Counted from the first letter of the stretch, positions 8,287 through 17,445 are shown. The stretch: 64,000 nt of DNA from Clostridium sp. Marseille-P3244 (GCF_900120155.1 NZ_LT635549.1:2450688-2514687); one strand, 5' to 3'. The notes: a model not told the origin generated them from the sequence alone. Numbers and translations: made by a program.

Positions 8287-8638
8287 TTATCAGAAAACGG
8301 CGGGAAAAGGGGACAGGCACTTTTTAAAAAGTGCCTGTCCCCTTTTTTCCCCCGTTTTTTGCTGTTTCTTTTAAAAATCTTGATGTGTTTTAGAGGAAGT
8401 TTTTGGTCTATTTCTCGCACACACTCGGTTCTTAGAGGAACCCTCTTTTTCACCAAAAGACCCACCCTCCCCCGTTCTTTGATAAGTTCAGCCGTGTGCT
8501 CTTCCGATCTTGCCAGTGCCCATTCCACGGAGATATCCTTGATCAGCGCATGAACAAAAGGGCCTGTCTTTTATACTCATCTGGGGACAGGCACTTTTTA
8601 AAAAGTGCCTGTCCCCTTTTCCCGCCGTTTTCTGATAA
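8287..8638. repeat. Interrupted long palindrome (bidirectional terminator-type element)
   Basis: The arm 8287-8325 is the exact reverse complement of 8600-8638; joined directly they would make a perfect 78-bp palindrome centred on TTTTTAAAAA, with the GC core GGGGACAGGCAC/GTGCCTGTCCCC. Each side also carries its own complete core (8305-8346 and 8583-8616). The same architecture occurs uninterrupted at 22048-22119. It lies between the convergent aroB and molybdenum hydroxylase genes, so a T-tailed hairpin terminator works in both directions. The 274 bp between the arms are discussed separately. Confidence 0.85.
8347..8582. other. Probable assembly artefact with Illumina-adapter-like sequence
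   Basis: The stretch 8485-8510 matches the TruSeq read-2 adapter end (CGTGTGCTCTTCCGATCT is exact at 8493-8510, with one mismatch in the 26-nt match). It is followed directly at 8511-8563 by a near copy (50 of 53 bases) of 10751-10803 inside the molybdenum hydroxylase gene. The preceding bases 8347-8484 look like a corrupted continuation of the palindrome followed by sequence I cannot place. The two halves of one palindrome flank it. I see no credible gene here; short open frames across it should be ignored. Confidence 0.8.
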
Positions 8639-8644
8639 TTTAAT

Positions 8645-10954
8645 TTATTTTTCCTTCATTCCCCGATATACTTTTTCTGCGGTCATCGGCAGTTCTCGAA
8701 TGATCACGCCAACCGCATTCTGGATGGCATTGGAGATTGCCGGTGACGGTGTATTGATCACGATCTCGCCGATAGATTTTGCCCCGAAAGGTCCGGTCGG
8801 CTCATAACTGCTCTCAAACTCTACCCGGATATTCCCTACGTCAAGACGGCTTGGTATTTTGTACTGCATGAAAGAGTTGCTGTAATTTTTCCCTCTGGGA
8901 TTATACACAATATCCTCAAAGAGCGCCATCCCGATTCCCTGGGCGATGCCGCCCTCTGTCTGGACACGCGCCAGATTGGGATTGATCACTGTCCCGCAGT
9001 CCACCACCGCGGCATAATCCACCATCTCCACAACCCCTGTTTCTTTATCGATCTCTACCTCTGCGATCCCTGCCATAAAAGGCGGAGGAGATGTGGGAGA
9101 AGAAAAGGCCTCACTGGCAGAAAGTGCCTCATTGCTGCTGCACATAACCCGGTTTCCGATTTCTTTGCGGGTGATCGACTCTCCGGTTTTCAGATTTGAC
9201 ACCTTATCTCCGTCAAATTCCACCTCATCCGCAGAACATCCCAGATACTCCGCTCCCCTTTCACAGAGCTTTGTACGGAGCGTCTCGCAGGTCTTCACCA
9301 CAGCCATCCCTGTCACATAGGTGGTACTGGAGGCGTAGGAACCACAGTCATATGGAGAAATATCTGTATCCACGCCATGAACCACGATGTCGTCCATCCT
9401 GCACTCCAGGCATTCAGCTGCCATCTGGGCAAGAATTGTGTCGCATCCTGTCCCCATGTCGGTGGCTCCTACCATCAGGCTGTAAAATCCGTCGTCATTC
9501 ACCTTGATCGCTACGGATCCGGTATCTACTCCGGAAATTCCGGAACCCTGCATGGCCATCGCGACTCCTACTCCGCGCACTTTGCCGTTTCCCATATCAC
9601 GGCAGGGATATTTCTCCTCCCAGCCGATCATCTCTTTTGCCCGCTTCAGGCACCGGTCAAGGGCACAGCTTTCTGTCTTCTCTCCATAATACGCAGGCAT
9701 CACCTGACCTTCCCGGACCATGTTCTTCTCCCGCAGGACTGTGGGATCCATTCCCAGTACCTGGGCCAGCTCATTCACTGCGGACTCCACCGCAAAGATC
9801 CCCTGGGTGGCTCCGTATCCCCGGTAGGCCCCTGCGGACATGACATTTGTATATACTACATCATAAGTAAAACGGTATGCTTCCGCCTTCCCATAAAGGG
9901 GGATAGACTTGTGGCCGGAAAGCCCTACCGTGGTAGGTCCATGCTCGCCATACGCTCCTGTATTTGAGAGCGTGTAAAGATCAATCCCTCTGATATTTCC
10001 TTCTTTGTCCGCTCCCAGTCGGACATGCATCTCCATCTCATGCCGGGGAGAAGACGCAGTCAACGATTCTTCCCTTGTATAAATGATCTTGGCCGGTTTT
10101 CCTGTCTTCCAGGTGACAAGCGCCGGATAAACTTCAGACACAGAAGTCTGCTTTGCCCCGAATCCTCCGCCGATCCTGGGTTTTATCACGCGGATCTTAT
10201 GTTTGGGAATATCCAGGGCATTGGCAAGGATCCGCCGGATATGGAACGGCACCTGTGTAGAAGAGACTACATTCAGCCTGCCGTAAGTATCCAGATATGT
10301 ATAAGTCCGAAACGTCTCCATCATGGCCTGCTGATTCGCTTTCGTATGGTACACCCGGTCGATCACATGATCACAGCTTTTGAGAACCGCCTCGATATCT
10401 CCGTCCTGACTCACCTCGTGGGCACACAGATTTCTTTGATTATCCGCCCCTACCGGGCAGAGACTTCTCCAGTTTTCCTCCGGATGGACAAGGATCGGAT
10501 TATCTTTTGCCTTCCGGAAATCCAGGACCGGTTCCAGTACCTCGTATTTTACTTTGATCAGTTTCATGGCCTGCTTCACTGCCTTTTCTGAAGTACCCGC
10601 GATAATGGCAGCTGCATCGCCCACAAACCGCACTCTCTGATCCAGGATCAGACGATCATAGGGGCTGGGCTCCGGATAGGTCTGTCCCGCCATGGTAAAC
10701 CGTTTGTCCGGACAGTCCTTGTAGGTCAAAACACATTCAATCCCCGGGACTGCCAGTGCCCGTTCCACGGAGATATCCTTGATCAGCGCATGAGCATAAG
10801 GGCTGCGCAGAACTTTTACAATCAGACAGTCAGCAGGCGCAATATCATTTGTATAGACAGCTCTGCCGGTGACAAGCGCCCGGGCATCCACCTTTGCGAC
10901 CGGTCTGTTGACAACACGCATTCTGGAAATATTATTTCTGTTATCCGGGCTCAT
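8645..10954 (-). CDS. Molybdopterin-binding subunit of xanthine dehydrogenase-family hydroxylase
   Basis: The 769-aa large subunit binds the molybdenum-cytosine or molybdopterin cofactor and hydroxylates an aromatic heterocycle or aldehyde. Visible are the N-terminal hammerhead domain (ALVTGRAVYTNDIA onward), GGGFGAKQTS at about residue 253, AYRGYGATQ at about 365 (the substrate-contact Arg of xanthine dehydrogenase) and GAKSIGEIVINTPSPA at about 730, which carries the catalytic Glu. The subunit overlaps the 2Fe-2S gene by 4 bp. Sequence fits purine-type hydroxylases, but nicotinate or other substrates cannot be excluded. No cofactor-maturation genes are adjacent. Confidence 0.88.
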   Translation of the reverse strand: MSPDNRNNISRMRVVNRPVAKVDARALVTGRAVYTNDIAPADCLIVKVLRSPYAHALIKDISVERALAVPGIECVLTYKDCPDKRFTMAGQTYPEPSPYDRLILDQRVRFVGDAAAIIAGTSEKAVKQAMKLIKVKYEVLEPVLDFRKAKDNPILVHPEENWRSLCPVGADNQRNLCAHEVSQDGDIEAVLKSCDHVIDRVYHTKANQQAMMETFRTYTYLDTYGRLNVVSSTQVPFHIRRILANALDIPKHKIRVIKPRIGGGFGAKQTSVSEVYPALVTWKTGKPAKIIYTREESLTASSPRHEMEMHVRLGADKEGNIRGIDLYTLSNTGAYGEHGPTTVGLSGHKSIPLYGKAEAYRFTYDVVYTNVMSAGAYRGYGATQGIFAVESAVNELAQVLGMDPTVLREKNMVREGQVMPAYYGEKTESCALDRCLKRAKEMIGWEEKYPCRDMGNGKVRGVGVAMAMQGSGISGVDTGSVAIKVNDDGFYSLMVGATDMGTGCDTILAQMAAECLECRMDDIVVHGVDTDISPYDCGSYASSTTYVTGMAVVKTCETLRTKLCERGAEYLGCSADEVEFDGDKVSNLKTGESITRKEIGNRVMCSSNEALSASEAFSSPTSPPPFMAGIAEVEIDKETGVVEMVDYAAVVDCGTVINPNLARVQTEGGIAQGIGMALFEDIVYNPRGKNYSNSFMQYKIPSRLDVGNIRVEFESSYEPTGPFGAKSIGEIVINTPSPAISNAIQNAVGVIIRELPMTAEKVYRGMKEK

Positions 10955-11451
10955 GCTCTCATCTCCTTCCCCGCCGTCAACTCTCCGCTTCCCGCGGCAT
11001 TCTTCCGCTCTTTCATATACTTCTCAATGGCCCGGAGCTGTCCCATATAACCGGTGCACCGGCACAGATTTCCCGCCAGATATTCTTTGATCTCTTCCAG
11101 GTCCGGATCCTCCAGCTCCCGGAACATAGCCAGGACATTCATGATGAATCCCGGAGAGCAGAATCCGCACTGTTCCGCCCCTTCATTTGCCAGGAAGGCT
11201 CCGAACTCTGCCGCTTCTTCCTCAACACCTTCCAGTGTGGTGATCTCGTGCCCCGCGATACCGGCCGCCAGCACAGAACAGGACAGACGGGACTTTCCGT
11301 CGATCCAGACGGTACACAATCCGCAGTTTGTCGTCTCGCATCCGCATTTTACACTCTTACATCCAAGATCCCTGAGGACATCCAGAAGGATCGAATCCGG
11401 CCCGGCCTCAGCCGTCACCTGTTTCCCGTTTAAAACAAACTGTATCTCCAT
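10951..11451 (-). CDS. 2Fe-2S subunit of xanthine dehydrogenase-family hydroxylase
   Basis: The 166-aa electron-transfer subunit has two [2Fe-2S] domains. The plant-type ferredoxin domain has CGCETTNCGLC plus a later Cys in SRLSCSV (about residues 36-60), and the helical domain has CGFCSPGF and CRCTGY (about 98-140), so all eight ligands are present. It passes electrons from the molybdenum centre to the FAD subunit. Its gene abuts the FAD-subunit gene without a spacer and overlaps the large-subunit gene by 4 bp, so the three subunits are translationally coupled. Confidence 0.93.
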   Translation of the reverse strand: MEIQFVLNGKQVTAEAGPDSILLDVLRDLGCKSVKCGCETTNCGLCTVWIDGKSRLSCSVLAAGIAGHEITTLEGVEEEAAEFGAFLANEGAEQCGFCSPGFIMNVLAMFRELEDPDLEEIKEYLAGNLCRCTGYMGQLRAIEKYMKERKNAAGSGELTAGKEMRA

Positions 11452-12255
11452 CTATCTCTCCTCCGCTAAGATCGAACTCATTTCCCGCCGGATCAATACC
11501 TCCGCCAGATGCCTCCTGTATTCCGCGCTTCCCCGCATGTTCGTGCCATACTGAAATTCTGCCGCTGCCTGCCGCGCGTACTCCGCGATCACTTCCTCAG
11601 ACGCATCGGCAGGGATCTCCCACTGCTTTTCGATCAGAGCGGCTTTCATCGGCCTTGCCCCCACGGAAAAATACCAGGATTCCTGACCATGCACGATTCC
11701 ATTGACCACAGCACAGGCGATAACCGGAAAATCTGTCTTTGTCTGACGGACGGAACCGTATCTGAACTTCCTCCTGCTCTTTCTGACAATGACGGACAGA
11801 AGGATGTCTTTATCCGGTTTGCGCTTCACAAACTCGGAAAGCCGTATCGTTCCTCCGTTATACAGCTCTACGAAAGTATCCAGAGCCAGAAAAGCCGTCA
11901 GCACATCCGAAAAGCCAAACCTTCCGTATATGCTGCCTCCCACGGTGGCCTGATTCCGGAACTGCACTCCCACGATGTGGCGGACCGACTCCGCAATCCC
12001 GTCGCCGTACAGTTCTTTTAACACTTCGCACTGTTCCAGCTGGCGCAGGGTGCACATGGCTCCGATCCGGATCACATTGTCTGTATCTTCGATCTGATCC
12101 AGTCCCAGATCCGACAGGTCGATGACCGTCTTGACCCTTGCGTTACCAAGCCGCATCCACATCATGCCGCCCATCACCCGGCTGTTGCGGGCCTGATTGA
12201 GTTCATACGCCTCCTCCGGCGTTTTCGCCTTCACATAATTACTGATTGTAAGCAC
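11452..12255 (-). CDS. FAD-binding subunit of xanthine dehydrogenase-family hydroxylase
   Basis: The 267-aa subunit is of the short CoxM/XdhB type. The FAD-binding segments are visible as RVMGGMMWMRLG (about residues 26-37) and the family motif at QFRNQATVGGSIYGRFGFSD (about 97-116). The C-terminal third resembles the CO dehydrogenase flavoprotein C-terminal domain. It starts with GTG preceded by AAAGGAGAG, the best-placed site in the region. It is the first gene of the three-subunit operon. Upstream lies a hairpin terminator of the preceding sugar operon, so an own promoter is expected in 12256-12382, though I cannot assign one confidently. Confidence 0.9.
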   Translation of the reverse strand: MLTISNYVKAKTPEEAYELNQARNSRVMGGMMWMRLGNARVKTVIDLSDLGLDQIEDTDNVIRIGAMCTLRQLEQCEVLKELYGDGIAESVRHIVGVQFRNQATVGGSIYGRFGFSDVLTAFLALDTFVELYNGGTIRLSEFVKRKPDKDILLSVIVRKSRRKFRYGSVRQTKTDFPVIACAVVNGIVHGQESWYFSVGARPMKAALIEKQWEIPADASEEVIAEYARQAAAEFQYGTNMRGSAEYRRHLAEVLIRREMSSILAEER

Positions 12256-12382
12256 GACCGCTCTCCTTTCCCGCCCGGCGTCTCCTGCACAGGGAATACG
12301 GCTGTGTTTCCTGTATTCCGCCCCTGTATCCTGCAGGCGCTCTGGTTACGGACAACTAAATTTATCGATATATAAAACGCGT

Positions 12383-12420
12383 AAAAAAGGTGCAAATGAA
12401 ATTTTGTCATTCACACCTTA
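12383..12420 (-). terminator. Intrinsic terminator after the LacI-type regulator gene
   Basis: On the minus strand TAAGGTGTGAATGAC is followed by a short A/T loop and then TCATTTGCACCTTTTTT: a stem of about 13 bp with one mismatch and a run of six T. It lies about 75 bp past the regulator stop codon and separates the sugar operon from the molybdenum hydroxylase genes. Confidence 0.8.
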
Positions 12421-12495
12421 AGCAGTTGTATTTTATCATGGATAGACAGGATTGTCAAAGAATCTTTCCACTTTGCTCCATCTCTTAACATACTC

Positions 12496-13500
12496 TTATG
12501 TAGTTTTTCTCCGGATCAGACGCACCGGCACCCGATCCGTCCTGCACTTCACCTCTTTGCGATCTATCAGACATAATAAAGCTTCCACGGCTCTTCTTGC
12601 AATCTCTTCTACGTCCTGATGGATCGTGGTAAGAGGGGGATTTACCACACTGCTGATCATACTGTCGTCAAACCCCACAATCTTGAGCTGTTCCGGTATG
12701 GAAATCCCTGCTTCACCCGCAGCCTGCATTCCACCAATAGCCAGGATATCTGTTGAATAAAAAATCCCGTCCGTCTCTGGATATTTTTCCAGGATACGGC
12801 GTGTTGTTTCATAGCCGATGTCTTTACTGCCATGGGTTGTCACAAAGACCTTGTCTTCATCCACTTCCATGCCGGCCTCGGACAGGGCGTCCGAATATCC
12901 AAGGAAACGGAAATTGCCCTTCACTGGCTGTTTACTGAAACAAACGATACAGAGATTCCTGCATCCTCTATCGATCAGCTCTCTGGCCGCAAGATAACCG
13001 CCCCGTCTGTTGTCACTGCTGATACACAGAGACTCTCTCTCTTCCTGATCCCCGGAACGGACAGAACGGTCAAGATAAATCGTCGGCACTTCTGGCTTAT
13101 TTAAGCTGCTGATCCCCTGCCCGGCAACGATCATTCCGCTGACACGCTGATTCTTAAGAAGATTGTAGTGAATCTGCTCCAGCTCTTTCGACTCATCTGT
13201 ATTACAGATGATCGATACATAATCCTTCTTAAGAAGATTCTTCTGTATCTCAAGAGTGATACTTGCAAAAAAGTCATTCGTAATATCCGGGATGATCACT
13301 CCCACCACTTTTGCCCGGTTCATACGCAGGCCTCTTGCCAGTTCATTGGGCTGATACCCAGAATCCTTGATTATCGACAGTATCTTTTCTTCTGTCTCTT
13401 TCGAAAACCGGCCATTCTGATTGATTACTCTGGATACGGTAGCCACCGATACCCCGGCCTGTTCAGAAATGGCCTTGATCGTGATTGGTTTTTTACTCAT
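12496..13500 (-). CDS. LacI-family transcriptional regulator of the Amadori-type sugar operon
   Basis: The 334-aa repressor has an N-terminal LacI helix-turn-helix (TIKAISEQAGVSVATVSRVI, about residues 6-25) with the hinge QPNELARGLR, then a periplasmic-binding-protein-like ligand domain (VVGVIIPDITNDFFASI onward). I chose ATG at 13500 (MSKKPITIK) because GGGAG precedes it; a GTG five codons upstream is also open. It is the last gene of the operon that begins near 20060, on the same strand, so it probably controls the promoter there, where two LacI-type palindromes flank the start region. The effector is unknown; an Amadori compound or its phosphate is my guess. Confidence 0.88.
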   Translation of the reverse strand: MSKKPITIKAISEQAGVSVATVSRVINQNGRFSKETEEKILSIIKDSGYQPNELARGLRMNRAKVVGVIIPDITNDFFASITLEIQKNLLKKDYVSIICNTDESKELEQIHYNLLKNQRVSGMIVAGQGISSLNKPEVPTIYLDRSVRSGDQEERESLCISSDNRRGGYLAARELIDRGCRNLCIVCFSKQPVKGNFRFLGYSDALSEAGMEVDEDKVFVTTHGSKDIGYETTRRILEKYPETDGIFYSTDILAIGGMQAAGEAGISIPEQLKIVGFDDSMISSVVNPPLTTIHQDVEEIARRAVEALLCLIDRKEVKCRTDRVPVRLIRRKTT

Positions 13501-13621
13501 ATCGCGCTCCCGCACAGTTCATGTTTGAGACCTTTTCCTTGATAATACAAATATTTTACAATAATGGACTCCGGTTGACAAGTCTCCGCCCGGCTTTTCT
13601 TCTGTTGGGAATCATCATCTG

Positions 13622-14455
13622 TCAGTCCTTCAGAACTCCGGTTTTCTCAAGAAAACGCAGGCTTTTTTTCATTGCCTCTTCCGGCTCCAAAAGGACGCTT
13701 TCGTCCGTAACCTCGAAAGAAATATCTCCCTGATATCCGAACTCCTGAAGTTCCTTCAGCGCCTGTTCCACGGGAAGCACCCCTTCTCCCGGAATCATAT
13801 GTCCTCCCGGCTTTCCGTCGTTCAGATGAACGTGGATAAAATCCCGGCCAAAAGTCCTGATAAATTTTTCTGCCGTATCCCCTGCTCTGAGAGAAATATC
13901 GAAATCCATCAGAGCGCCGATCCCATCGTAAAACCCAACCTCGTCAAGAAGAGTTTTTACTTCCTCTGTCCGCCGGATCAGATCGATCTTTCTCGGCAAT
14001 GGCTCAAATACAATTTTAGTCCCTTTAAAACAGGCATTGTGCGCCAGCTCCGCCAGAGATTCCAGCATTCGCTTCCGGCATTCTTCCCTGTCCCCTCCGA
14101 TGGGACACTGCCCGCTCGAAACAAGCACTTTGGGGGCTTCCAGTTCCGCCGCAACGTCGATCGCCCGCTTAAAATAATTGATGCTTCTTTTTCTCGTATC
14201 TGGATTCAGAGACGCGATATTGACCGGGTACAGATACTGTTCCGGAGTGACGCAGCATACTTCCAGGTTTCTGTTCCTGATCTTCCGGGCAATTTCTGTC
14301 ATCTGCGCATAATTATAATCCTCAAAGTACAGATGAGGTTCTGCCGACCAAAGCTCGATTTTTCGCAACCCGAGACGTTCCATGGAATCAAGGAAATCGG
14401 TAAAGGGAAAATATTTATAAGTAAAATTCCCTGCCGCTATCTGTGATCGTTTCAT
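13622..14455 (-). CDS. Sugar phosphate isomerase/epimerase, FrlC (fructoselysine 3-epimerase)-like
   Basis: A 277-aa xylose-isomerase-like TIM barrel. Compared from memory with E. coli FrlC it shares the pattern of segments such as KIELWSAEPHLY, VTPEQYLYPVNIAS and IPGEG near the C-terminus. Likely metal ligands are in FEPLP, MDFDIS, HVHLNDG and FEVTDE. FrlC interconverts psicoselysine and fructoselysine. The gene overlaps the PfkB kinase gene by 4 bp, and the two neighbours resemble FrlD and FrlB, which supports this reading. General sugar epimerase activity cannot be excluded without comparison to database families. Confidence 0.75.
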   Translation of the reverse strand: MKRSQIAAGNFTYKYFPFTDFLDSMERLGLRKIELWSAEPHLYFEDYNYAQMTEIARKIRNRNLEVCCVTPEQYLYPVNIASLNPDTRKRSINYFKRAIDVAAELEAPKVLVSSGQCPIGGDREECRKRMLESLAELAHNACFKGTKIVFEPLPRKIDLIRRTEEVKTLLDEVGFYDGIGALMDFDISLRAGDTAEKFIRTFGRDFIHVHLNDGKPGGHMIPGEGVLPVEQALKELQEFGYQGDISFEVTDESVLLEPEEAMKKSLRFLEKTGVLKD

Positions 14456-15372
14456 AAATCCTCCTTTATCATTGACGGATCAAAATCGATCCCATTGCCA
14501 AAACCGCCATAATACCCGCAGACATATGTTGCATATACAGCTGCCATCCGCAGGCTGTAACGGATAATCATATCTTCTGCTTCTTCCATGATCCTGTTTC
14601 CTCCTGCCTCGTCTTCAAACTGAATAAGCTCCAGCTGTTTCCTGCCTTCAAAATAGCACATCGAGAAACGGGCCAGAAAAGAATCCCCCGCGCCAAGCGT
14701 ATCGACCACCGGCAGGGGATATGCCTCCTGCTGATAAAATTCCCTTCCGTTATATGCCACGGACCCCTGCATCCCTCTGGTCCCCAGGGCCACGCTGGCA
14801 CCGTGTCTGACACATCCTTCCAGGATCTGCATAGTCTCCTCAAGAGAATACTCCTCGCAGGACAAATAGGGATACTGTATGTAGCTACATGCCTTATAGA
14901 CTTCCTCCGCTGTCCACTGATCGGCAAAATCACAGCATACCGGGATGCCGAAATTTCCCAGTTCCTCAAATACCCCGTCTTCAAAATAGCTTCCCCTGCA
15001 CACACAGGTATAGATTGCGTCATAATCCTGCTCCAGCACTTTTCTGACATCCTTATAGCTGATCAGATTATCTTCAAAAATACTGAGATCTGACCGGACA
15101 AACTTCCGGTTTCCATCCTCATGTGAAATTGAACACCATGCGGTCTGTCCTTTTACCGTCCGGCTTGGAGCTACATCTACTCCAAGCCGTTCAAGAGATT
15201 CAAGCTGCAGATGTCCGAGAGCATCGTCCCCGACTACCGTCATCAGAGCGGCCTTATGGCCGAATCTTGCCAGATGTGCTGCCACATTGTTGCAGTTTCC
15301 CCCGGGATATACCTTGTTCTGCTGCAGATAAATGTCCACATTATTGCGGCCGATGCAAAAAAAGTTAATCAT
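14452..15372 (-). CDS. PfkB-family kinase, FrlD (fructoselysine 6-kinase)-like
   Basis: A 306-aa ribokinase-fold sugar kinase. The N-terminus IGRNNVDIY followed by YPGGNCNNVAAHLARFG closely parallels E. coli FrlD, and the PfkB signature VDTLGAGDSFLARF with the catalytic Asp is at about residues 235-248. FrlD phosphorylates fructoselysine on O6 so that the deglycase can act. It sits between the FrlC-like and FrlB-like genes, the same trio as the frl operon, though the transporter here is an ABC system rather than the E. coli permease FrlA. The C-terminal 40 residues extend beyond FrlD and have no assigned role. Confidence 0.8.
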   Translation of the reverse strand: MINFFCIGRNNVDIYLQQNKVYPGGNCNNVAAHLARFGHKAALMTVVGDDALGHLQLESLERLGVDVAPSRTVKGQTAWCSISHEDGNRKFVRSDLSIFEDNLISYKDVRKVLEQDYDAIYTCVCRGSYFEDGVFEELGNFGIPVCCDFADQWTAEEVYKACSYIQYPYLSCEEYSLEETMQILEGCVRHGASVALGTRGMQGSVAYNGREFYQQEAYPLPVVDTLGAGDSFLARFSMCYFEGRKQLELIQFEDEAGGNRIMEEAEDMIIRYSLRMAAVYATYVCGYYGGFGNGIDFDPSMIKEDL

Positions 15373-15393
15373 AATCTGCCTCTTTCGTACTTT

Positions 15394-16401
15394 TTAATAT
15401 TCTACTTTAAACATATACCTTCGGTGCATTAGAGGATGCTTTTTCGCATCTGCCAGTGCTTTTGTATATTCCACGGCGCAGGACCATAATAAAATTGGGT
15501 TGAAATAATCCACGACACTGCTGTCAATCACGCAGATTCCCAGCTCCTTCGCATCCAGCACCGTTACTCGGCCTGAATACTTTTCGAGAAACCGACATGC
15601 TCTCTCATCCAGGAAACGGGTTTTCCCTTCGTTTACAAAAACAAAGAACGGTGTATTTTTGTCTGTGATCTCAAATGGTCCATGATATAATTCTCCTGAG
15701 TGGATCGTTCCTGAGTTGATCCATTCCATTTCCATAAACATACAGATCGTCTGCATATAAGCCGCGCAGTAGGTCGCGCCGCAGCCAAGTGTATAGATTA
15801 CCGGATCATCCTTGTGCTGCTCGGCAAATTCCACTGCCCTTTTCGCCACCTGTTTTTTTGCCTTTTCACACATCTCATCAAGTACAGAAAATGCTTTCAG
15901 CGCCTTTTCATAATCCGCATACTCCTCCTCAATCCGCAGAAGTTCTATACCGAAACGCAGCACTTTTGCCAGGTTCACATCCTCATAGCTACAGTTTCCC
16001 CGCAGTTCACTTCCGTAAGTCCAGTGATACTGTCCGTACTGGGCAAGCGGGACATCTTTGGAAATGCTCATGGTGATCACGGTCGCCCCCGTCTCTTCTG
16101 CCTTTTTTGCGGCAGCGACTGTCTCTGGAGTCGTTCCGGCCAGAGACATACAGATCACGATCGAATTCTCCGTACAGCCTTTCGGTGTATCATAGACAAA
16201 CTCATTGGCGTTGATGGATCTGCACGGAATCCTGACTGATTCGCTTCTCATAAAATACTCCAGCGGGTAGAGCCCTGCCAGCGATCCGCCGCACCCCAGA
16301 AGATACAGGTTCTGTATTCCGTTTTTATCCTTGAGCTTTTCTCTGATCTCCTCGATCGTATCGATCATTTCCTGCGGGCTTGTATATGTAAGTTTTTCCA
16401 T
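15394..16401 (-). CDS. SIS-domain protein, FrlB-like (fructoselysine-6-phosphate deglycase)
   Basis: A 335-aa protein with two sugar isomerase (SIS) domains, the glutamine-less GlmS fold. The first has LLGCGGSLAGLYPLEYF (about residues 34-50) and MSLAGTTPET; the second has TLGCGATYCAAYMQ and SGELYHGPFEI at about 235-245. The Glu and His of SGExxHGP correspond to the conserved pair in E. coli FrlB, and the C-terminus ends RRYMFKVEY, like the RRY..LVEY end of FrlB. FrlB splits fructoselysine 6-phosphate to glucose 6-phosphate and lysine. Other amino-sugar phosphates or other Amadori products are possible substrates. Confidence 0.8.
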   Translation of the reverse strand: MEKLTYTSPQEMIDTIEEIREKLKDKNGIQNLYLLGCGGSLAGLYPLEYFMRSESVRIPCRSINANEFVYDTPKGCTENSIVICMSLAGTTPETVAAAKKAEETGATVITMSISKDVPLAQYGQYHWTYGSELRGNCSYEDVNLAKVLRFGIELLRIEEEYADYEKALKAFSVLDEMCEKAKKQVAKRAVEFAEQHKDDPVIYTLGCGATYCAAYMQTICMFMEMEWINSGTIHSGELYHGPFEITDKNTPFFVFVNEGKTRFLDERACRFLEKYSGRVTVLDAKELGICVIDSSVVDYFNPILLWSCAVEYTKALADAKKHPLMHRRYMFKVEY

Positions 16402-16429
16402 CTCTAAATTACCTCCAGTCTTTTATATT

Positions 16430-17425
16430 TTACTCTTTGTCCTCAAATTCAGCCGCGCTTTCTGCCAGCAGCATCCCCGGCTCAATATAAATAATATCTT
16501 CGGCATCTTCCCTCTCATAAGTGCCGTTAAACAGTTCATCCATTGTTTCTACGGCCATTCTGCCCATCATTTTAGGGTACTGTGCTACCGACGCCTGCAG
16601 AATACAATCCGGGCCGTCATTGACCATGATCTCCTGCTGCTCTGCGCTTGCGTCATACCCTACGATGACAACATCATCTCTTCCAGTCTCCAGAACTCCG
16701 TAATATGTCCCGATCGCTCCGTCACCATAAAAAGTAAAGAATCCTTTTGCCTCCGGGTATGCCGTCAGCATATCTACCGCCCATGTACGGCAGCCATCAC
16801 GTGTCCCCGCACCTTCTGAAGGCCTGGTCTCAACAAGGGTCACATCCGGATAATTCTCTTCCATGTATGCATTGAATCCTGAATTCCGCAGATAACCGGT
16901 CCCGATCGTAGAGGATGTACCATAAACAATTATGGTAGCCTCTGGATCATTAACCTTTTCCATAAGTACTTCTGCCGCCTGGTATCCACCCGCATAGTCA
17001 TCGCTCTTAATGCTGGCATCTGCATTTCCTTCGTCTACCGTACAGTCAAAATCAATTACTTTTATTCCTGCCGATTTCAGCTCTTCAACAATCGGACCCA
17101 TGCTGGTCGTATCGATAGCGGAAAACATTACTCCGTCTACCCCCTGCACGATCAGATCTTCCAACATACTGATCTGTGTACTCAGATCCAGATCCGGATC
17201 CAGCACCAGACACTCATATCCCATCTCCTCACATGCGGCCTCTGCGGCAGATGCAACATCTGCGCCAAATTCCTGTGCCATGGACTGAGGTACTACAGCA
17301 ATCGTTTTTTTCTCCTCGGAATCACCGGAAGATTCTTCCCCGTTTCCGTCCGTATTCTGTCCGGAACACGCAATACAGGAACCCATTACCAAACACGCCA
17401 ACAATATTGCCATTAACTTTTTCAT
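16430..17425 (-). CDS. Sugar ABC transporter substrate-binding lipoprotein (RbsB-type)
   Basis: The 331-aa extracytoplasmic lipoprotein belongs to the type I periplasmic binding proteins (Peripla_BP_4) used by CUT2 sugar importers. The N-terminal signal MKKLMAILLACLVMGSCIAC ends in a lipobox with the lipidated Cys at about residue 20. Features include IAVVPQSMAQEFGADVASAA and the GVDGVMFSAIDTTSM segment typical of ribose-type binders. It precedes the FrlB-like gene by 28 bp and follows the permease gene by 20 bp. The ligand is inferred from neighbours to be a fructosamine-type compound. Confidence 0.87.
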   Translation of the reverse strand: MKKLMAILLACLVMGSCIACSGQNTDGNGEESSGDSEEKKTIAVVPQSMAQEFGADVASAAEAACEEMGYECLVLDPDLDLSTQISMLEDLIVQGVDGVMFSAIDTTSMGPIVEELKSAGIKVIDFDCTVDEGNADASIKSDDYAGGYQAAEVLMEKVNDPEATIIVYGTSSTIGTGYLRNSGFNAYMEENYPDVTLVETRPSEGAGTRDGCRTWAVDMLTAYPEAKGFFTFYGDGAIGTYYGVLETGRDDVVIVGYDASAEQQEIMVNDGPDCILQASVAQYPKMMGRMAVETMDELFNGTYEREDAEDIIYIEPGMLLAESAAEFEDKE

Positions 17426-17445
17426 CCTATTCTCTCCTTTTCATC

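Noticed and set aside
8278..8807. Several short open frames on both strands across the interrupted palindrome
   Set aside because: They run through palindromic repeat and adapter-like sequence and have no protein family or ribosome binding site.
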